Shown here piece after piece: positions 40,306 through 49,704 of a stretch of 64,000 nucleotides of DNA (within the stretch, counting starts at the first letter, position 1; each line of letters begins with the position of its first letter). Source of the DNA: CAYXVF01 sp964468125 (GTDB lineage: Bacteria; Myxococcota; XYA12-FULL-58-9; CAYXVF01); NCBI GenBank assembly GCA_964468125.1, contig CAYXVF010000011.1:20781-84780 (forward strand), written 5' to 3'. The notes under the pieces are model-generated. The model was not told the origin of the DNA and made no database searches. It saw nothing but the letters and a program-made list of their open reading frames with translations. The translations under genes were made by a program, and so were the position numbers.

Positions 40306-40671
40306 CTAGCGCCGAAGCCCGGCGCCTTTGGTGGAAGGGGGAGCGAGTCCGTCGGGTTTCTTCTGCGCCGATTTTCGCTTCTGCCGCGCAACCACCTCGC
40401 CCCGCGCACTCTGGACCACGGCCTGCGTGACCGGCACGAAGAGCGTGAGCGTGACCTGCTCCGCGGCGGTTGCGCCGCCGGAAAGCCTACGAATCCCTTC
40501 GATCGCGAGTCCGAGCTGCTTGAGCATGTCGTAGAGCTCGGGCGCCGAGAACTTCGTGGTCAGCTCGGACGCCAGGCGGGCGAGGGCCGGCTCGTTGGCG
40601 ACGAGATCATCGCCCCGGCGCCCGAGGAACGGGCGCAGCATCGCCGGAAACGGGTTCTCGGGAGGATTCAC
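40306..40671 (-). CDS. Small protein of unknown function, start inside a strong hairpin
   Basis: A 121-residue protein, helical and then basic at the C-terminus (ARQKRKSAQKKP). It contains PENPFPAMLRPFLG and ELYDMLKQLGLAIEGIRRLSGGATAAEQV, which could be a helix-bundle domain. I recognise no family. The best start is a GTG at 40671, which lies inside a perfect 9-bp hairpin together with the ribosome-binding sequence GGGAGG; an ATG at 40644 would be free of it. The gene follows the macroglobulin gene on the same strand by 48 bp and is convergent to doxX. Confidence 0.55.
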   Translation of the reverse strand: MNPPENPFPAMLRPFLGRRGDDLVANEPALARLASELTTKFSAPELYDMLKQLGLAIEGIRRLSGGATAAEQVTLTLFVPVTQAVVQSARGEVVARQKRKSAQKKPDGLAPPSTKGAGLRR

Positions 40672-40679
40672 CTCCCGAG
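40657..40679 (-). promoter_or_regulatory. Perfect 9-bp hairpin covering the ribosome site and GTG of the small gene
   Basis: CTCGGGAGG (40657-40665) and CCTCCCGAG (40671-40679) are perfect complements with a five-base loop. On the minus-strand transcript the first arm contains GGGAGG and touches the GTG start at 40671. It may terminate the macroglobulin transcript (no T-run follows) or hide the start site of the next gene. Confidence 0.55.
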
Positions 40680-40718
40680 TTTCGCATGTGCGATGCGTTT
40701 GCGCCAGTCGGCGCGCCC

Positions 40719-43700
40719 TCAGGGCGTGATCGTCACCTCGATGGGCTCTGCCCACACCTTCTTGTCGTCGGTGTAGTACAGGTACGCCCGGGACGCCGGT
40801 GAGGTATATCGGCCGGGCACCGTCGCCATCAGCTCGAGCGGGATCTCCACCTTCTCTCCGGGTTTCATCTGCCGGAAGTAGAGGATCACCTCTCGGGCCT
40901 GCGTCTCGTAGAAGGCGATGAGACCCTTCTCCCGCAGCTCCTTGAGCTGCCAGGTTTGAAAGGTGAGACCGCCGGGCAGCCCAACCCGGGCCAAGGTCAT
41001 CGGGCGTCCCTCCTGCAGCGTGTTCTCGAGCACGGCAGTCATGCGCACCGTCTCGCCCATGGCGAGCTTTTCCTTGGCGATGCTCGTTTCCAGGCTGAGT
41101 CCTGCCTCTGGATGGTCCTGGCCGCGCTCGACGTAGTACTCGACGCCGACCTCGTAGGGGATCTCCCCCTTGCCTTCGTGGCGGACACTGATCTGGTTTT
41201 CCCCGAGCTTCAGCCCGCTCTCAAAGCCGTCGAAGACCAGGGCTTCGGACTGTCCCGCTTCGTAGCGCTGGGTTGCCACCACTTGTCCGTTGACGAGGAG
41301 GGTGACCGCTCCAGACGTGCTCGCTTTCTGCGCGGCCTGACCAAAGGCGGTGATCGCCCGCAGGGCCATCACCGTCGCCTGAGTGGCGCCGAAGGCACCG
41401 TACTGCCGTTGTTGGGTGAGCCAACTCACCGCTTTTTGAGCGCGGGGCAGATTCCCCTCACTCTTGAGCATGGCAAGCACGGCGAGGCCCGTCGTCTCGA
41501 CACTGAGATTCTTGCCGGTGGACCGGGTGATCGAGTGCGTGCTCCCGTCAAAGGAGCCGTCGGGCTCCTGTAGCGCGATGAGCTTCTTGAGAGCGGCCTG
41601 ACCCTCCTTCTGCATCTTCGGGAGAGTCAGCAGGGTGTTGGCGGCGAGGGCCAGGATATACGGGTCCTGGCTGTTCTTCGCCGCGGAGGCGAGCGCGCCT
41701 ACTTCCTTTGCAAAGCGATCTCCGTAGCCGGCTTCGGTCACCGCGTAGGTGATGTAGGCGTTGGTGATCTCCGGGTCCGCACGCCCAAAGCTGTCGAGCG
41801 CCTTGGAGTCACGCTCGAACCCGCCCTGACCGTCACGGCGCTGCTCCAGATACTTCACCGTGCGCGCGAGCATCGCGTCGTCCACACCCCCGTAAACCCG
41901 TTTCATGTCCGCGAACTCGAGGACACCGTACGCGGTCAGGGCTTCGTGTGCCGGCGTGCTACCAAACCACTCGTAACCCTTTTCCTGGGTCTCAAAGCTC
42001 ACGAGCCGCTTGTAGCCCTTGTCCAGGAGCTCACCCGCACGGGCAAGAACGGCCGGGTCCCCCTGACCGCTCGACTGGAGATAGTCCATCACCAACACGT
42101 TCGGGTAGTTGCTCGAGCTCGTCTGCTCGAAGCAGCCGTAGGGCTCCCGCAGAATCCCTTCGAGTCCTGAAACCAGTGTGGCGGTGATGCTCGGATAGAC
42201 CGTCACCTGCGCCTTCGCCGTGCCCTCGATCGCGCCGGTCAAGTCCACGATCGCCTCCGAGCTCTCGCGCACCGTCCCGGAGGTGGCGACGATCCGAGGA
42301 AAGCCCTTGGGGACGACCTTCATCGGCCGAACGATTTCGTCCTGCAGGCCGGCCGACGACGCGGAGATGCGCACCTCCGAAGCGCCGCGCGTCCCCGTCA
42401 CCGTGAGCGGATAGAACAGGCTCGCTCGCTCCTTGGCTCCGAGACCGTCTCCCGGGAGCGCGACGTTGTCGTTCAACTTCAGAAGATCCCCGAAGCTCGC
42501 CGACAAGCTGACTTGCGCCTTTTCGTCCCGTTCGTTGCTGAGGGTCAGCGGAATGCGCGGCTCATCGCCGGCGCTGACTTCCAGTGGCAGCTTGACGTTG
42601 AGAGAGAACGGGAGACTCGACTCGAAGGTCTTCTCCTTTCGCCCGAGCGCGTCGCCGCCTGCGCCCTCGGCGAAGATGCGAAAAGAGGTCACCGCGTCCG
42701 ACAGGAAGAAGCGCACCTTGGCCTGCCCCTTCGCATCGGTCTTGATGCGTGGCGACCAGTAGATCGTTTCCCGGAAGTCGCTGCGTACGCCGGTGAATTC
42801 TCCCGTGTAGCTCGGCAGCGGAAACTCGCGCACCGGCGCGTACTGCGGGGCGAGCTCCCTTTTCTTCTCAAAGAGCTGGGCGCGGGCCCAGTCTTTGTCA
42901 GCCCCCATTTCCCTGCGGGCCGGCGGCTCCGCCGCGATTTCTCCCTCCATCGGCATGTCGTCCGCCTCGACATCCATCATCTGGTCGCCGGGGGCCTCTG
43001 CCTCCGCTGCGAGCGCTTGCGCCAACGGCTGCGCCTGGTTCGCCATCGCGTCGAGCTTGCCGAGCTCCGCGGGCTCGGCGTCGGGCGCGGGCTCTTCCAT
43101 GCCCATGGGCACGGCGGGGGCCGGAGGCGGCACCGCAGCGGGACGTCTTCGTGCGGCGCCCTTCCTTGCGCCGATGCGTTCGACCGCCAAGCCGTCGGCC
43201 ATGCCTCCGCCCGCGGCACCGAGGCCGCGACCACCAAAGCTCTCTTGCACCATGGGTCTCGGCTCGAGCACCGGTCGCCAGTTGAATTGTCGGTAGCCGC
43301 GCGTGCCCATCAGGAGCTCGAGGGCCATCGCGGACTTTTCTTCCGTGAGGTCGAGGAAGAACTTCGGCTCCTCCACCTTGCCGGGGATTTCGGTCTCGAA
43401 GAGCAGGCGCGAGGTCAAATGGCCGGTCTTGTCGTCGGCGAAAGAGATGACCGTGTCGTCGACAATCGATACCGCGACTTCCGCCTCCACTGGTTCTCCG
43501 TTCGGAGCTTTGGTCGTGAGCGAGAGCTCGACTTGGTCCCGGGGTGCATATCGCGACTCGTCCACCTCGAGCTCGATGTCGAGGCCCGCCCGTCGCTTCC
43601 GGAACACCAGCCGCTCCGCGAGTGGCACGCTGCCTTCGGCAAACACGGTCACCCGAGCGATCCCGCGGCGCTCTTCTTGGCCTTCCTTCGGCTTCAGGTA

Positions 43701-45011
43701 GACGACCGCCCCCTCTGGGCCGGTCTTCACTTTGGCAGTGTCAAAGAGCTCGTCGCGCAGGGTTCCCACCACCCAGACTTCTTTCTCTTCACTGCAGGTG
43801 ACCTTGACGCGTAGCTCCGGCAGCTCGCCATCGAGGTCGTCGTAGGTGCGCAGCACGCATCCTTCGGACTCCGGGATCGGGAGCGCGTACTTTTCGCCGA
43901 TGCCCGCCGGTTGCGTGACTTCAGCGTGGTAGCGACGACCGCTCGCTGGGGTGAACGGCACCCGGCCCACGCCCTTGTGGTAGGTGGTGAACTCAGCGAC
44001 CGCGTTGCCCAGGTCGTCGACGATCTTGCCGGAGACGTCCGCCGGTTTTCCGATCGAGTTCTTCGCATCGAAGTAGAGCCGGGATTCGATCCCTTCCACC
44101 AGCTTGCCGCCCTCTGGGTAGAAACCCATCTGAATCCTCTTCAGGACGATCGGAATGCGCTTGGAGATCGACTCCGTAATCCCCCCGTCCTCGACCATGA
44201 CGGTCAGGAGACCATCCGCACTCTCGATCCGCTCGGGGAGGGTGAAGGTCACCGTTGCCTCGCCCTTCGCATCGGTCTTCACATTCGGGATCTCGAGCGG
44301 GCGACCATCGAGGGTCCCCACCGGTCGAAGCGGGTGATTCGCCAGCGGAGCGCCGGTCGGGCGCTTCATCTCGAGTGTGGCCTGCACCGTGTCGCCTGCG
44401 CCGTAGGCCTTGCGCATGAACTCGAGCTTCTTTTTGATCCGCGGTGCCTCGTAGGCGGCGACGACGATCGGGCGCTCGCCACTCAGGCCGTCCGACGTGC
44501 GCACCCGGATTTGGTACTCACCGCCCTGAACGCCCGCGGGGATCTCGAAGTCGTTGGCGGGTGGCCCCTCATTGGCTTTCACCCGTTTTCGGAGGACGCT
44601 CGCTCCCTTGGGGCTGATCAGCTCGTAGGAGTGCCACCCGGTGGCACGCGGCTGCAGATTCTTGTCGTTGACCGCCCACCCGCGAAACCACACGGTCTCG
44701 CCCGGTTTGTAGAGCGGCTTGTCCACCTGGATGTAGATTCGCCCTTCGTTCAATCCCTCGAAGTGGCTCACGATCGCGTCGAGACGCGGTTGATCGTCGC
44801 CAATCGCGAGGCGCGTCGAGGGATCGGGCGCGGCTTCCGCAGAAATCGGCGGCAAGGGCTTCTTCTCGCCGTCCTCGTCCAGTTCGGTGGCGGGAGTTTT
44901 GCCTTTTGGTGCAGGCGTCGGGTCCGGCCGGTTTGAGCTGCCGTCTTCCGCGCAGGATAGAGCCATGGTTGAGAGCGCGACGGCGGCGAGAGTCTTGTGG
45001 GCGTTGCTCAT
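40719..45011 (-). CDS. Alpha-2-macroglobulin-family lipoprotein with thioester motif
   Basis: A 1430-residue lipoprotein (signal peptide ending TMALSC). N-terminal macroglobulin-type beta domains start with GRIYIQVDKPLYKPGETVWFRG split over residues about 75-100. A long A/P/E/M-rich unstructured region (about 590-720) could serve as a bait region. FRETIYWSP then opens the second macroglobulin half. PYGCFEQ, near residue 958, is the CxEQ thioester motif, followed by the alpha-alpha toroid of the thioester domain and a C-terminal receptor-like domain. Bacterial relatives trap attacking proteases in the envelope. The start at 45011 follows AAGGGGAA; an upstream ATG at 45032 is less likely. No penicillin-binding protein 1C gene, the common partner, is adjacent. 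Confidence 0.92.
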   Translation of the reverse strand: MSNAHKTLAAVALSTMALSCAEDGSSNRPDPTPAPKGKTPATELDEDGEKKPLPPISAEAAPDPSTRLAIGDDQPRLDAIVSHFEGLNEGRIYIQVDKPLYKPGETVWFRGWAVNDKNLQPRATGWHSYELISPKGASVLRKRVKANEGPPANDFEIPAGVQGGEYQIRVRTSDGLSGERPIVVAAYEAPRIKKKLEFMRKAYGAGDTVQATLEMKRPTGAPLANHPLRPVGTLDGRPLEIPNVKTDAKGEATVTFTLPERIESADGLLTVMVEDGGITESISKRIPIVLKRIQMGFYPEGGKLVEGIESRLYFDAKNSIGKPADVSGKIVDDLGNAVAEFTTYHKGVGRVPFTPASGRRYHAEVTQPAGIGEKYALPIPESEGCVLRTYDDLDGELPELRVKVTCSEEKEVWVVGTLRDELFDTAKVKTGPEGAVVYLKPKEGQEERRGIARVTVFAEGSVPLAERLVFRKRRAGLDIELEVDESRYAPRDQVELSLTTKAPNGEPVEAEVAVSIVDDTVISFADDKTGHLTSRLLFETEIPGKVEEPKFFLDLTEEKSAMALELLMGTRGYRQFNWRPVLEPRPMVQESFGGRGLGAAGGGMADGLAVERIGARKGAARRRPAAVPPPAPAVPMGMEEPAPDAEPAELGKLDAMANQAQPLAQALAAEAEAPGDQMMDVEADDMPMEGEIAAEPPARREMGADKDWARAQLFEKKRELAPQYAPVREFPLPSYTGEFTGVRSDFRETIYWSPRIKTDAKGQAKVRFFLSDAVTSFRIFAEGAGGDALGRKEKTFESSLPFSLNVKLPLEVSAGDEPRIPLTLSNERDEKAQVSLSASFGDLLKLNDNVALPGDGLGAKERASLFYPLTVTGTRGASEVRISASSAGLQDEIVRPMKVVPKGFPRIVATSGTVRESSEAIVDLTGAIEGTAKAQVTVYPSITATLVSGLEGILREPYGCFEQTSSSNYPNVLVMDYLQSSGQGDPAVLARAGELLDKGYKRLVSFETQEKGYEWFGSTPAHEALTAYGVLEFADMKRVYGGVDDAMLARTVKYLEQRRDGQGGFERDSKALDSFGRADPEITNAYITYAVTEAGYGDRFAKEVGALASAAKNSQDPYILALAANTLLTLPKMQKEGQAALKKLIALQEPDGSFDGSTHSITRSTGKNLSVETTGLAVLAMLKSEGNLPRAQKAVSWLTQQRQYGAFGATQATVMALRAITAFGQAAQKASTSGAVTLLVNGQVVATQRYEAGQSEALVFDGFESGLKLGENQISVRHEGKGEIPYEVGVEYYVERGQDHPEAGLSLETSIAKEKLAMGETVRMTAVLENTLQEGRPMTLARVGLPGGLTFQTWQLKELREKGLIAFYETQAREVILYFRQMKPGEKVEIPLELMATVPGRYTSPASRAYLYYTDDKKVWAEPIEVTITP

Positions 45012-45135
45012 GATGTTCCCCTTCCGGTGCATGATTAAGCCACGAATCGTGCGGCGGTTGCACTACGCGGCTCTCAGGTCTGTCGTTCCAAAAAGATTCA
45101 GTGGGAACGCACCGAGGGTTTTTTCTCGTCAACCG

Positions 45136-45157
45136 CTCACGGGTCGCGGTCCGTGAG
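45136..45157. terminator. Hairpin between the lipoprotein gene and the macroglobulin gene
   Basis: CTCACGG (45136-45142) pairs with CCGTGAG (45151-45157) over an eight-base loop. It lies 30 bp beyond the stop of the minus-strand lipoprotein gene at 45187. No T-run follows on that strand, so intrinsic termination is uncertain. The rest of 45012-45186 should hold the macroglobulin promoter. Confidence 0.35.
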
Positions 45158-45186
45158 AAACGTCCTGAATTTCCGAGGGCGGTCCC

Positions 45187-46347
45187 TCAGGGGGTCGCGA
45201 AGAGCTCGAAGCTGTGCACGGTCCCAAAGCTGATGAGATCGACGTCCTCGGTTTCGAGATCGGCCATGAGAAGGGCGGCATAGGTGAATCGACCGTCGGC
45301 CGCATCTTCGAGAATGCGTACGCCGAGTGCGAGGACGTTGTCCCGCACCGAGAAGCCAAAGATCGAGTCGATCGAGATCGCGCCGCCTCCGAATACGAGC
45401 TCTGAAAAGAAGCTGACGTCGAAGCTCCCCAAGCGTGTGGCCGCGGGGGGCGCATCGGTTCCCGCCAGCAGGCCCGGGCGCCGGGCGTAGCCTGCGCGCC
45501 ATAGCTCGACGTCAACGAAATCCGTCGCGAGCACGTAGAACCCTTCATCCGCGACGGCGAAGAGCGGTGGGCGAACGTCGGTGCTGAGCCCACTCACGGG
45601 GATCTCTGCGAGGGGGCCAGGCTCGGCTTCTGCGCTCTGCGGGTCGAGCGCCGAGAGCACGAACGATTCGGCGCCGCCGAAGCCCGCAGTACGGTCGAGT
45701 CGCACCGGCTGTCCGTCGAGGGAGAAGATACCGAGCCCGCAGGCGGTCTTGTCCGCGAGGGACTCGAAGGTGACCGGTTGGGTTTCGGTCATGAAGTCGC
45801 GGGCGACGCGCAGCTCTTGTCGCCCGACGAAGTAGAAATCATCGCCCGCGATCGCAGCGCAGGTCTCCGGATAGGCCTGAATCGCCACCGCGGTCTTTTC
45901 CCCACTGGAGCCGAGCTCGACGCGGTTCAAAAACGAGTCCGCAAGGCTGCCGAGGAACGTGACGTAGTGCGGTTGGTCGCCGCCGCTCACCAGGAGCAGA
46001 GGAGAGTTGAGTCGCCCGTCGGTCGGCTCGTCGATCAGCAGGCGCATCTCACCGGTCTGGTAGTCCAAGGCATACAGCGTGTCTTTGCGCTCCTCGGCGG
46101 TCTCACCGTTGAACGGATTGCGGTCACCGGGAAGGTCGGTTCGCGAGAGCACAAGCGTCATGGACCGATCGACGGTGAGTTGCGCTGGGTCGAGTCGAAG
46201 GAGGGGGCCGGAGAGGTCCGGGACGATCAGCGACCCTGAGCCGCCGTTTGTTCCATCGCCCTCGTCTTCGCCGCAGGCGCTCAGCAGTGCGGCGCCCAAT
46301 ACGAGCAGGAAGGCGCCCCGAGCGCCGTGCGAGAAGCGAGAGTGCAT
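45187..46347 (-). CDS. Lipoprotein of unknown function
   Basis: A 386-residue lipoprotein with signal peptide ending ALLSAC, then an acidic, glycine-rich spacer. The mature part is beta-rich with recurring short strands (DDFYFVGRQ, EGFYVLATD, DTLYALDYQTGE), the texture of a beta-propeller that reads out values per blade. Cysteines are few. I recognise no specific family. The ATG at 46347 follows CTGGAG at good spacing; a second ATG at 46362 would add five residues. It ends 175 bp before the macroglobulin gene on the same strand. Confidence 0.65.
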   Translation of the reverse strand: MHSRFSHGARGAFLLVLGAALLSACGEDEGDGTNGGSGSLIVPDLSGPLLRLDPAQLTVDRSMTLVLSRTDLPGDRNPFNGETAEERKDTLYALDYQTGEMRLLIDEPTDGRLNSPLLLVSGGDQPHYVTFLGSLADSFLNRVELGSSGEKTAVAIQAYPETCAAIAGDDFYFVGRQELRVARDFMTETQPVTFESLADKTACGLGIFSLDGQPVRLDRTAGFGGAESFVLSALDPQSAEAEPGPLAEIPVSGLSTDVRPPLFAVADEGFYVLATDFVDVELWRAGYARRPGLLAGTDAPPAATRLGSFDVSFFSELVFGGGAISIDSIFGFSVRDNVLALGVRILEDAADGRFTYAALLMADLETEDVDLISFGTVHSFELFATP

Positions 46348-46402
46348 CAGAAACTCCAGCATGATCGCTGGATAGCAAAACCGCGGCGAGTGATCGAGCG
46401 AC

Positions 46403-47074
46403 TCAGACGAGTCCGAGCGCCTCGGGGAGGCCGCTCATGTCCTCGAGCTCGCCGCGCAGGTGCCCTGGGAGGCGCTCGCGCGGTTGTCTCGCCCGGTTGA
46501 CCCAAACCACGTTGAATCCGGCGTTCGCGGCGCCATGCGCATCCCAGGCGTTAGAGGTCATGAAGGCCATCCGATACAGGGGCGTATCGAGGTGGTCGGC
46601 GGCCAGGGAGTAGACCGCCGGGTCGGGCTTGAAGGTGTGGAGGGGATCGACGCTCAGGATGCCGTCGAGCTTGTCAAAGATCCCCGCGTTCTCGGTGGCG
46701 TTCTGAAGCATGCGTGGCGCGCCGTTCGAGAGCAGGGCGGTCTTCAGCCCCGCGTCGCGCAGCCGGTCGAGGAGCGCGGGCACCTCCGGATACACCTCCA
46801 GGCGCTCGAATTGTCCGAGCAGCGTTTCGCGCAGCTCCGGGTCATCGAGCTCGCAGGCCGCCATCGCGTAGTCGAGGGAGTCCTGAACCACCTGCCAGAA
46901 GTCCGCGTAGCGACGCATGAGGGCGCGCAACCAGGTGTACTGCAGCTGCTTCTCGCGCCAGATCGCCTCGAGCCTTTCGACTCCTGGTACCTGCTCGGCG
47001 ACCCGCCGCGCCGCCGAACCGACATCAAACAGCGTTCCGTAGGCGTCAAACACGCACGCTTTGATCTCCGCCAT
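46403..47074 (-). CDS. Haloacid dehalogenase type II-like HAD hydrolase
   Basis: A 223-residue HAD-superfamily enzyme. Motif 1 is VFDAYGTLFDV (about 8-18) with the nucleophile Asp10, motif 2 LSNGAP (about 117-122), motif 3 KPDPAVYSLA (about 150) and motif 4 MTSNAWDAHGA (about 174-184). The DAYGTLFD and SNAWDxxGA forms are those of (S)-2-haloacid dehalogenases, which hydrolyse 2-haloalkanoic acids. Some relatives are phosphatases, so the substrate is inferred. The ATG at 47074 follows GGAGGT; the ATG at 47116 is less likely. It is divergent from the subtilisin gene. Confidence 0.88.
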   Translation of the reverse strand: MAEIKACVFDAYGTLFDVGSAARRVAEQVPGVERLEAIWREKQLQYTWLRALMRRYADFWQVVQDSLDYAMAACELDDPELRETLLGQFERLEVYPEVPALLDRLRDAGLKTALLSNGAPRMLQNATENAGIFDKLDGILSVDPLHTFKPDPAVYSLAADHLDTPLYRMAFMTSNAWDAHGAANAGFNVVWVNRARQPRERLPGHLRGELEDMSGLPEALGLV

Positions 47075-47229
47075 CTCACTACCTCCACTCAGTGTTTCCT
47101 TGCGCCGTCTCGGCACCGGGCTTTCTCCTTGACATCGACCCCGATTCCGAAATTCTGCGCGTGCGCCTCGACCGTTCGGGGAAACCGAGCCACTCCGAGG
47201 CGCGTGGGCAAATAAAATACGGAGATAAC

Positions 47230-48981
47230 ATGCAGCTCAGGTCGATTCGGGGAGCACTTCTCGGTGCTGCCAGTGTGCTCGTCTTTGGATGTGGCGACGT
47301 CGGTACGGAAGAGGGGGGGCTCAGAGCCAACAGTGCCGTGTTTGGCGATGGAACCGCGCGCGATGGGGCGCAGCGCTACATCGTGCAACTCGATGGGCGC
47401 GCGCGGGCGCGCGACATCGTCACCGGGCTGGAGGTTGCGGCGGACCTGTCAAGCATGAACGCGATGGCGACGTACCTCACGCCGAAGGAGGCGGAGCGCC
47501 TGAGCCAGAAAACCGGGGTCGAGTACGTCGAGCCCGACCCGATCCGTGAGCCCTACCTCGAGTCGACCCCCTACGGCATCACTTTGGTGCAGGGGGACCT
47601 CGTCACGGAGCCCGAAAGCGACGGCATCGGGGTCTGTGTGATCGATTCTGGCTACCTGATCGCGCACGAGGATCTTCAGGATGAGAACGTGACGGGCCGC
47701 GCATCGGGCCCGAACGGCCCCGCCTTCGAGGACGGTTGCGGTCACGGCTCGCACGTCACCGGGACGATCGCGGCACTCTCCGGCAACGGTGCTGGCGTCG
47801 TCGGATTGAACGGGAATGGCAACATCAACCTTCACATCGTGCGTTTCTTCCGCGACGACTGCAGCGCGGGCTTCGCCTCGAACCTGGTCTCCGCGCTCGA
47901 AGAGTGTCGCGCGGCCGGCGCCAAGGTGATCAACATGAGCTTGGGCGGCACGCGCGCGAGCCAAACCGAGCGTCGTGCGTTCGAGGAGGCCTACGCCGCG
48001 GGCTTCCTGCCGGTGGCTGCCGCGGGCAACTCGGGCAACACGAGCAAGAGCTATCCCGCCTCCTACGACTCGGTCCTCTCCGTTGCGGCGGTGGATCGGG
48101 ATTTGAACCTCGCGGAGTTCTCGCAGCGCAACGATCAGGTGGAGCTGGCGGCGCCGGGCGTCGGTGTGTTGAGCACGGTCCCCGACCGAGACGTTTCGAG
48201 CGTGACTCTGGGGGCGGAGACCTACGCGGCGGCGCAGATGGACGGCTCCCGCGACACGGATGGCGTCCTGGGGCCACTCGTCGATGGTGGCGCGTGCGCC
48301 GAGAGCGGTGACTGGGCCGGTGCAATCGTGCTGTGCGAGCGCGGTGCGATCTCGTTCAAGGACAAACACGACAACGCGCGGGACGGTGGAGGCGTGGCTG
48401 CAGTCATCTACAACAACGTCGCCGGAGGATTCAGCGGGACGCTCGGCAGCGGCGTGACCTCCGACATCCCGGTTGTTGCGATGAGCCAGGCGCTCGGCCA
48501 GGCGCTCGTTGGGACCGGAGTCGGCAAGGATGCCACTTTGGTGGCCCAGGTGGTGGAGGGCGCGGGTGGCTACGCGGAGCTCAGTGGCACCTCGATGGCT
48601 TCGCCGCACGTGGCGGGGGTTGCCGCCTTGATCTGGCGGAACGTTCCGGAAGCGAGCCCGCAGGCGGTGCGCGCGGCGATGACCCAGACCGCTCTGGACC
48701 TCGGTGCACCGGGGCGCGACAACAGCTTCGGGTACGGGCTCGTGCAGGCGCAGGCGGCGCTCGAACAGCTCGAAAACGCGCCGGGCGAGTGCGAGCCGAC
48801 AGAAGCGACTGAGTCGACCTGCGATGATGGCGTCGATAACGATTGCGATGGCTTCGTCGATGGCAACGACTCTGACTGCGAGGCTAATCAGTGTCTGCCT
48901 GTAGACGAGTCGTGCACCGACGATGCCGAGTGTTGCTCAGGCGATTGCCGCGGCTTTTGGTTCTGGCGGCGCTGCCGCTGA
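47230..48981 (+). CDS. Subtilisin-like serine peptidase (S8) lipoprotein with PA insert and Cys/Asp-rich tail
   Basis: A 583-residue secreted or surface peptidase. The signal peptide ends VLVFGC; a propeptide with inhibitor-like sequence (YIVQLDGRARARDIV) reaches about residue 110. The S8 triad is Asp in VIDSGY (about 139), His in GHGSHVTG (about 173) and Ser in GTSMASPHVAG (about 455). A protease-associated insert (about 330-440, with GDWAGAIVLCERG) lies between His and Ser. The tail has CDDGVDNDCDGFVDGNDSDC, a myxobacterial-type Asp/Cys motif that may bind metal, then a short Cys-rich end. The ATG at 47230 is chosen because it begins the signal peptide; codons upstream to 47092 lack coding character. 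Confidence 0.92.
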   Translation: MQLRSIRGALLGAASVLVFGCGDVGTEEGGLRANSAVFGDGTARDGAQRYIVQLDGRARARDIVTGLEVAADLSSMNAMATYLTPKEAERLSQKTGVEYVEPDPIREPYLESTPYGITLVQGDLVTEPESDGIGVCVIDSGYLIAHEDLQDENVTGRASGPNGPAFEDGCGHGSHVTGTIAALSGNGAGVVGLNGNGNINLHIVRFFRDDCSAGFASNLVSALEECRAAGAKVINMSLGGTRASQTERRAFEEAYAAGFLPVAAAGNSGNTSKSYPASYDSVLSVAAVDRDLNLAEFSQRNDQVELAAPGVGVLSTVPDRDVSSVTLGAETYAAAQMDGSRDTDGVLGPLVDGGACAESGDWAGAIVLCERGAISFKDKHDNARDGGGVAAVIYNNVAGGFSGTLGSGVTSDIPVVAMSQALGQALVGTGVGKDATLVAQVVEGAGGYAELSGTSMASPHVAGVAALIWRNVPEASPQAVRAAMTQTALDLGAPGRDNSFGYGLVQAQAALEQLENAPGECEPTEATESTCDDGVDNDCDGFVDGNDSDCEANQCLPVDESCTDDAECCSGDCRGFWFWRRCR

Positions 48982-49098
48982 TAGAGCCCGACTGACGAAT
49001 CTGGACCGGAGAGGGCGTCGTAGCGGGAGATGGCGGCGCTCTCCTCCGACGACCGGACGCGTCTTTCCTTCGACGCGGCGGGAAGTGTATTCAGAGGC

Positions 49099-49704
49099 AT
49101 GGCAGCCGCGCTTCTCTTGCTTGCTCTAACGCTGAACACCGCGGACACAGATGCGCCGCGGGTGATCTCTGGTCGCGGTATCACGGTTCAGGTCCCGAAA
49201 GGGTGGCATCTCGTCGGTGAGAACGACGAGATCGAGCGCGTCCGTTCCTTCGAGAAGAAGCCAGACGGCACGGTCGGAGAGGTCGAGAGCGGTACGGACC
49301 GCAACGTGCTCGAAATGCTCAAATACGAAGAGCCGATTCCGAGGCTCAACGTCGGAATCGTCATCGGGGTTGAGCCGTTCCCGGACGGGCTTCCCCGCGA
49401 CCCCTTCATGCTCGCTCGCGTCTGGTGCGACGTCACGGCGGAGCAAGGCGTCGGAACCCGAGTAGTAGAGCCGCCGAAGGCGCTGACCATCGATGAGCGA
49501 CCTGCGGGGCTGTGTCACACGAGCGGAACGGTGGTCGGAGGGGGGCGCCCGATGCGTTCCCTTCGCTGGAGCTATTTCATCAGTCGCGTCGAAGAGCTGA
49601 TTCACATCGAAGTGTATTGCCCGCCCGACGAACGCGAAGCGCTGATGCCGATCATGAAAGCATTCATCGAGAGTGTGAGGATCGCGGAGACCCGCGAGCT
49701 TTGA
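49099..49704 (+). CDS. Exported protein of unknown function
   Basis: A protein of about 201 residues with an N-terminal hydrophobic segment (AAALLLLALTL) and an exported-looking body containing ISGRGITVQVPKGWHLVGEND, a form seen in small secreted domains that bind surfaces or substrates. Two cysteines in the second half (WCDVT, GLCHTSG) could pair. The ATG at 49099 has GAGG very close upstream; the ATG at 49030 would place 23 mostly polar residues before the hydrophobic stretch, which is poor for a signal peptide. No family recognised. Confidence 0.6.
   Translation: MAAALLLLALTLNTADTDAPRVISGRGITVQVPKGWHLVGENDEIERVRSFEKKPDGTVGEVESGTDRNVLEMLKYEEPIPRLNVGIVIGVEPFPDGLPRDPFMLARVWCDVTAEQGVGTRVVEPPKALTIDERPAGLCHTSGTVVGGGRPMRSLRWSYFISRVEELIHIEVYCPPDEREALMPIMKAFIESVRIAETREL

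Noticed and set aside
42513..43814. Plus-strand open frame of about 430 codons inside the macroglobulin gene
   Set aside because: It lies entirely opposite macroglobulin domains with recognisable motifs and has no start signal or family resemblance.
47449..48609. Antisense open frame opposite the subtilisin gene
   Set aside because: The subtilisin frame carries all three catalytic motifs. The antisense frame has the typical composition of a high-GC shadow.
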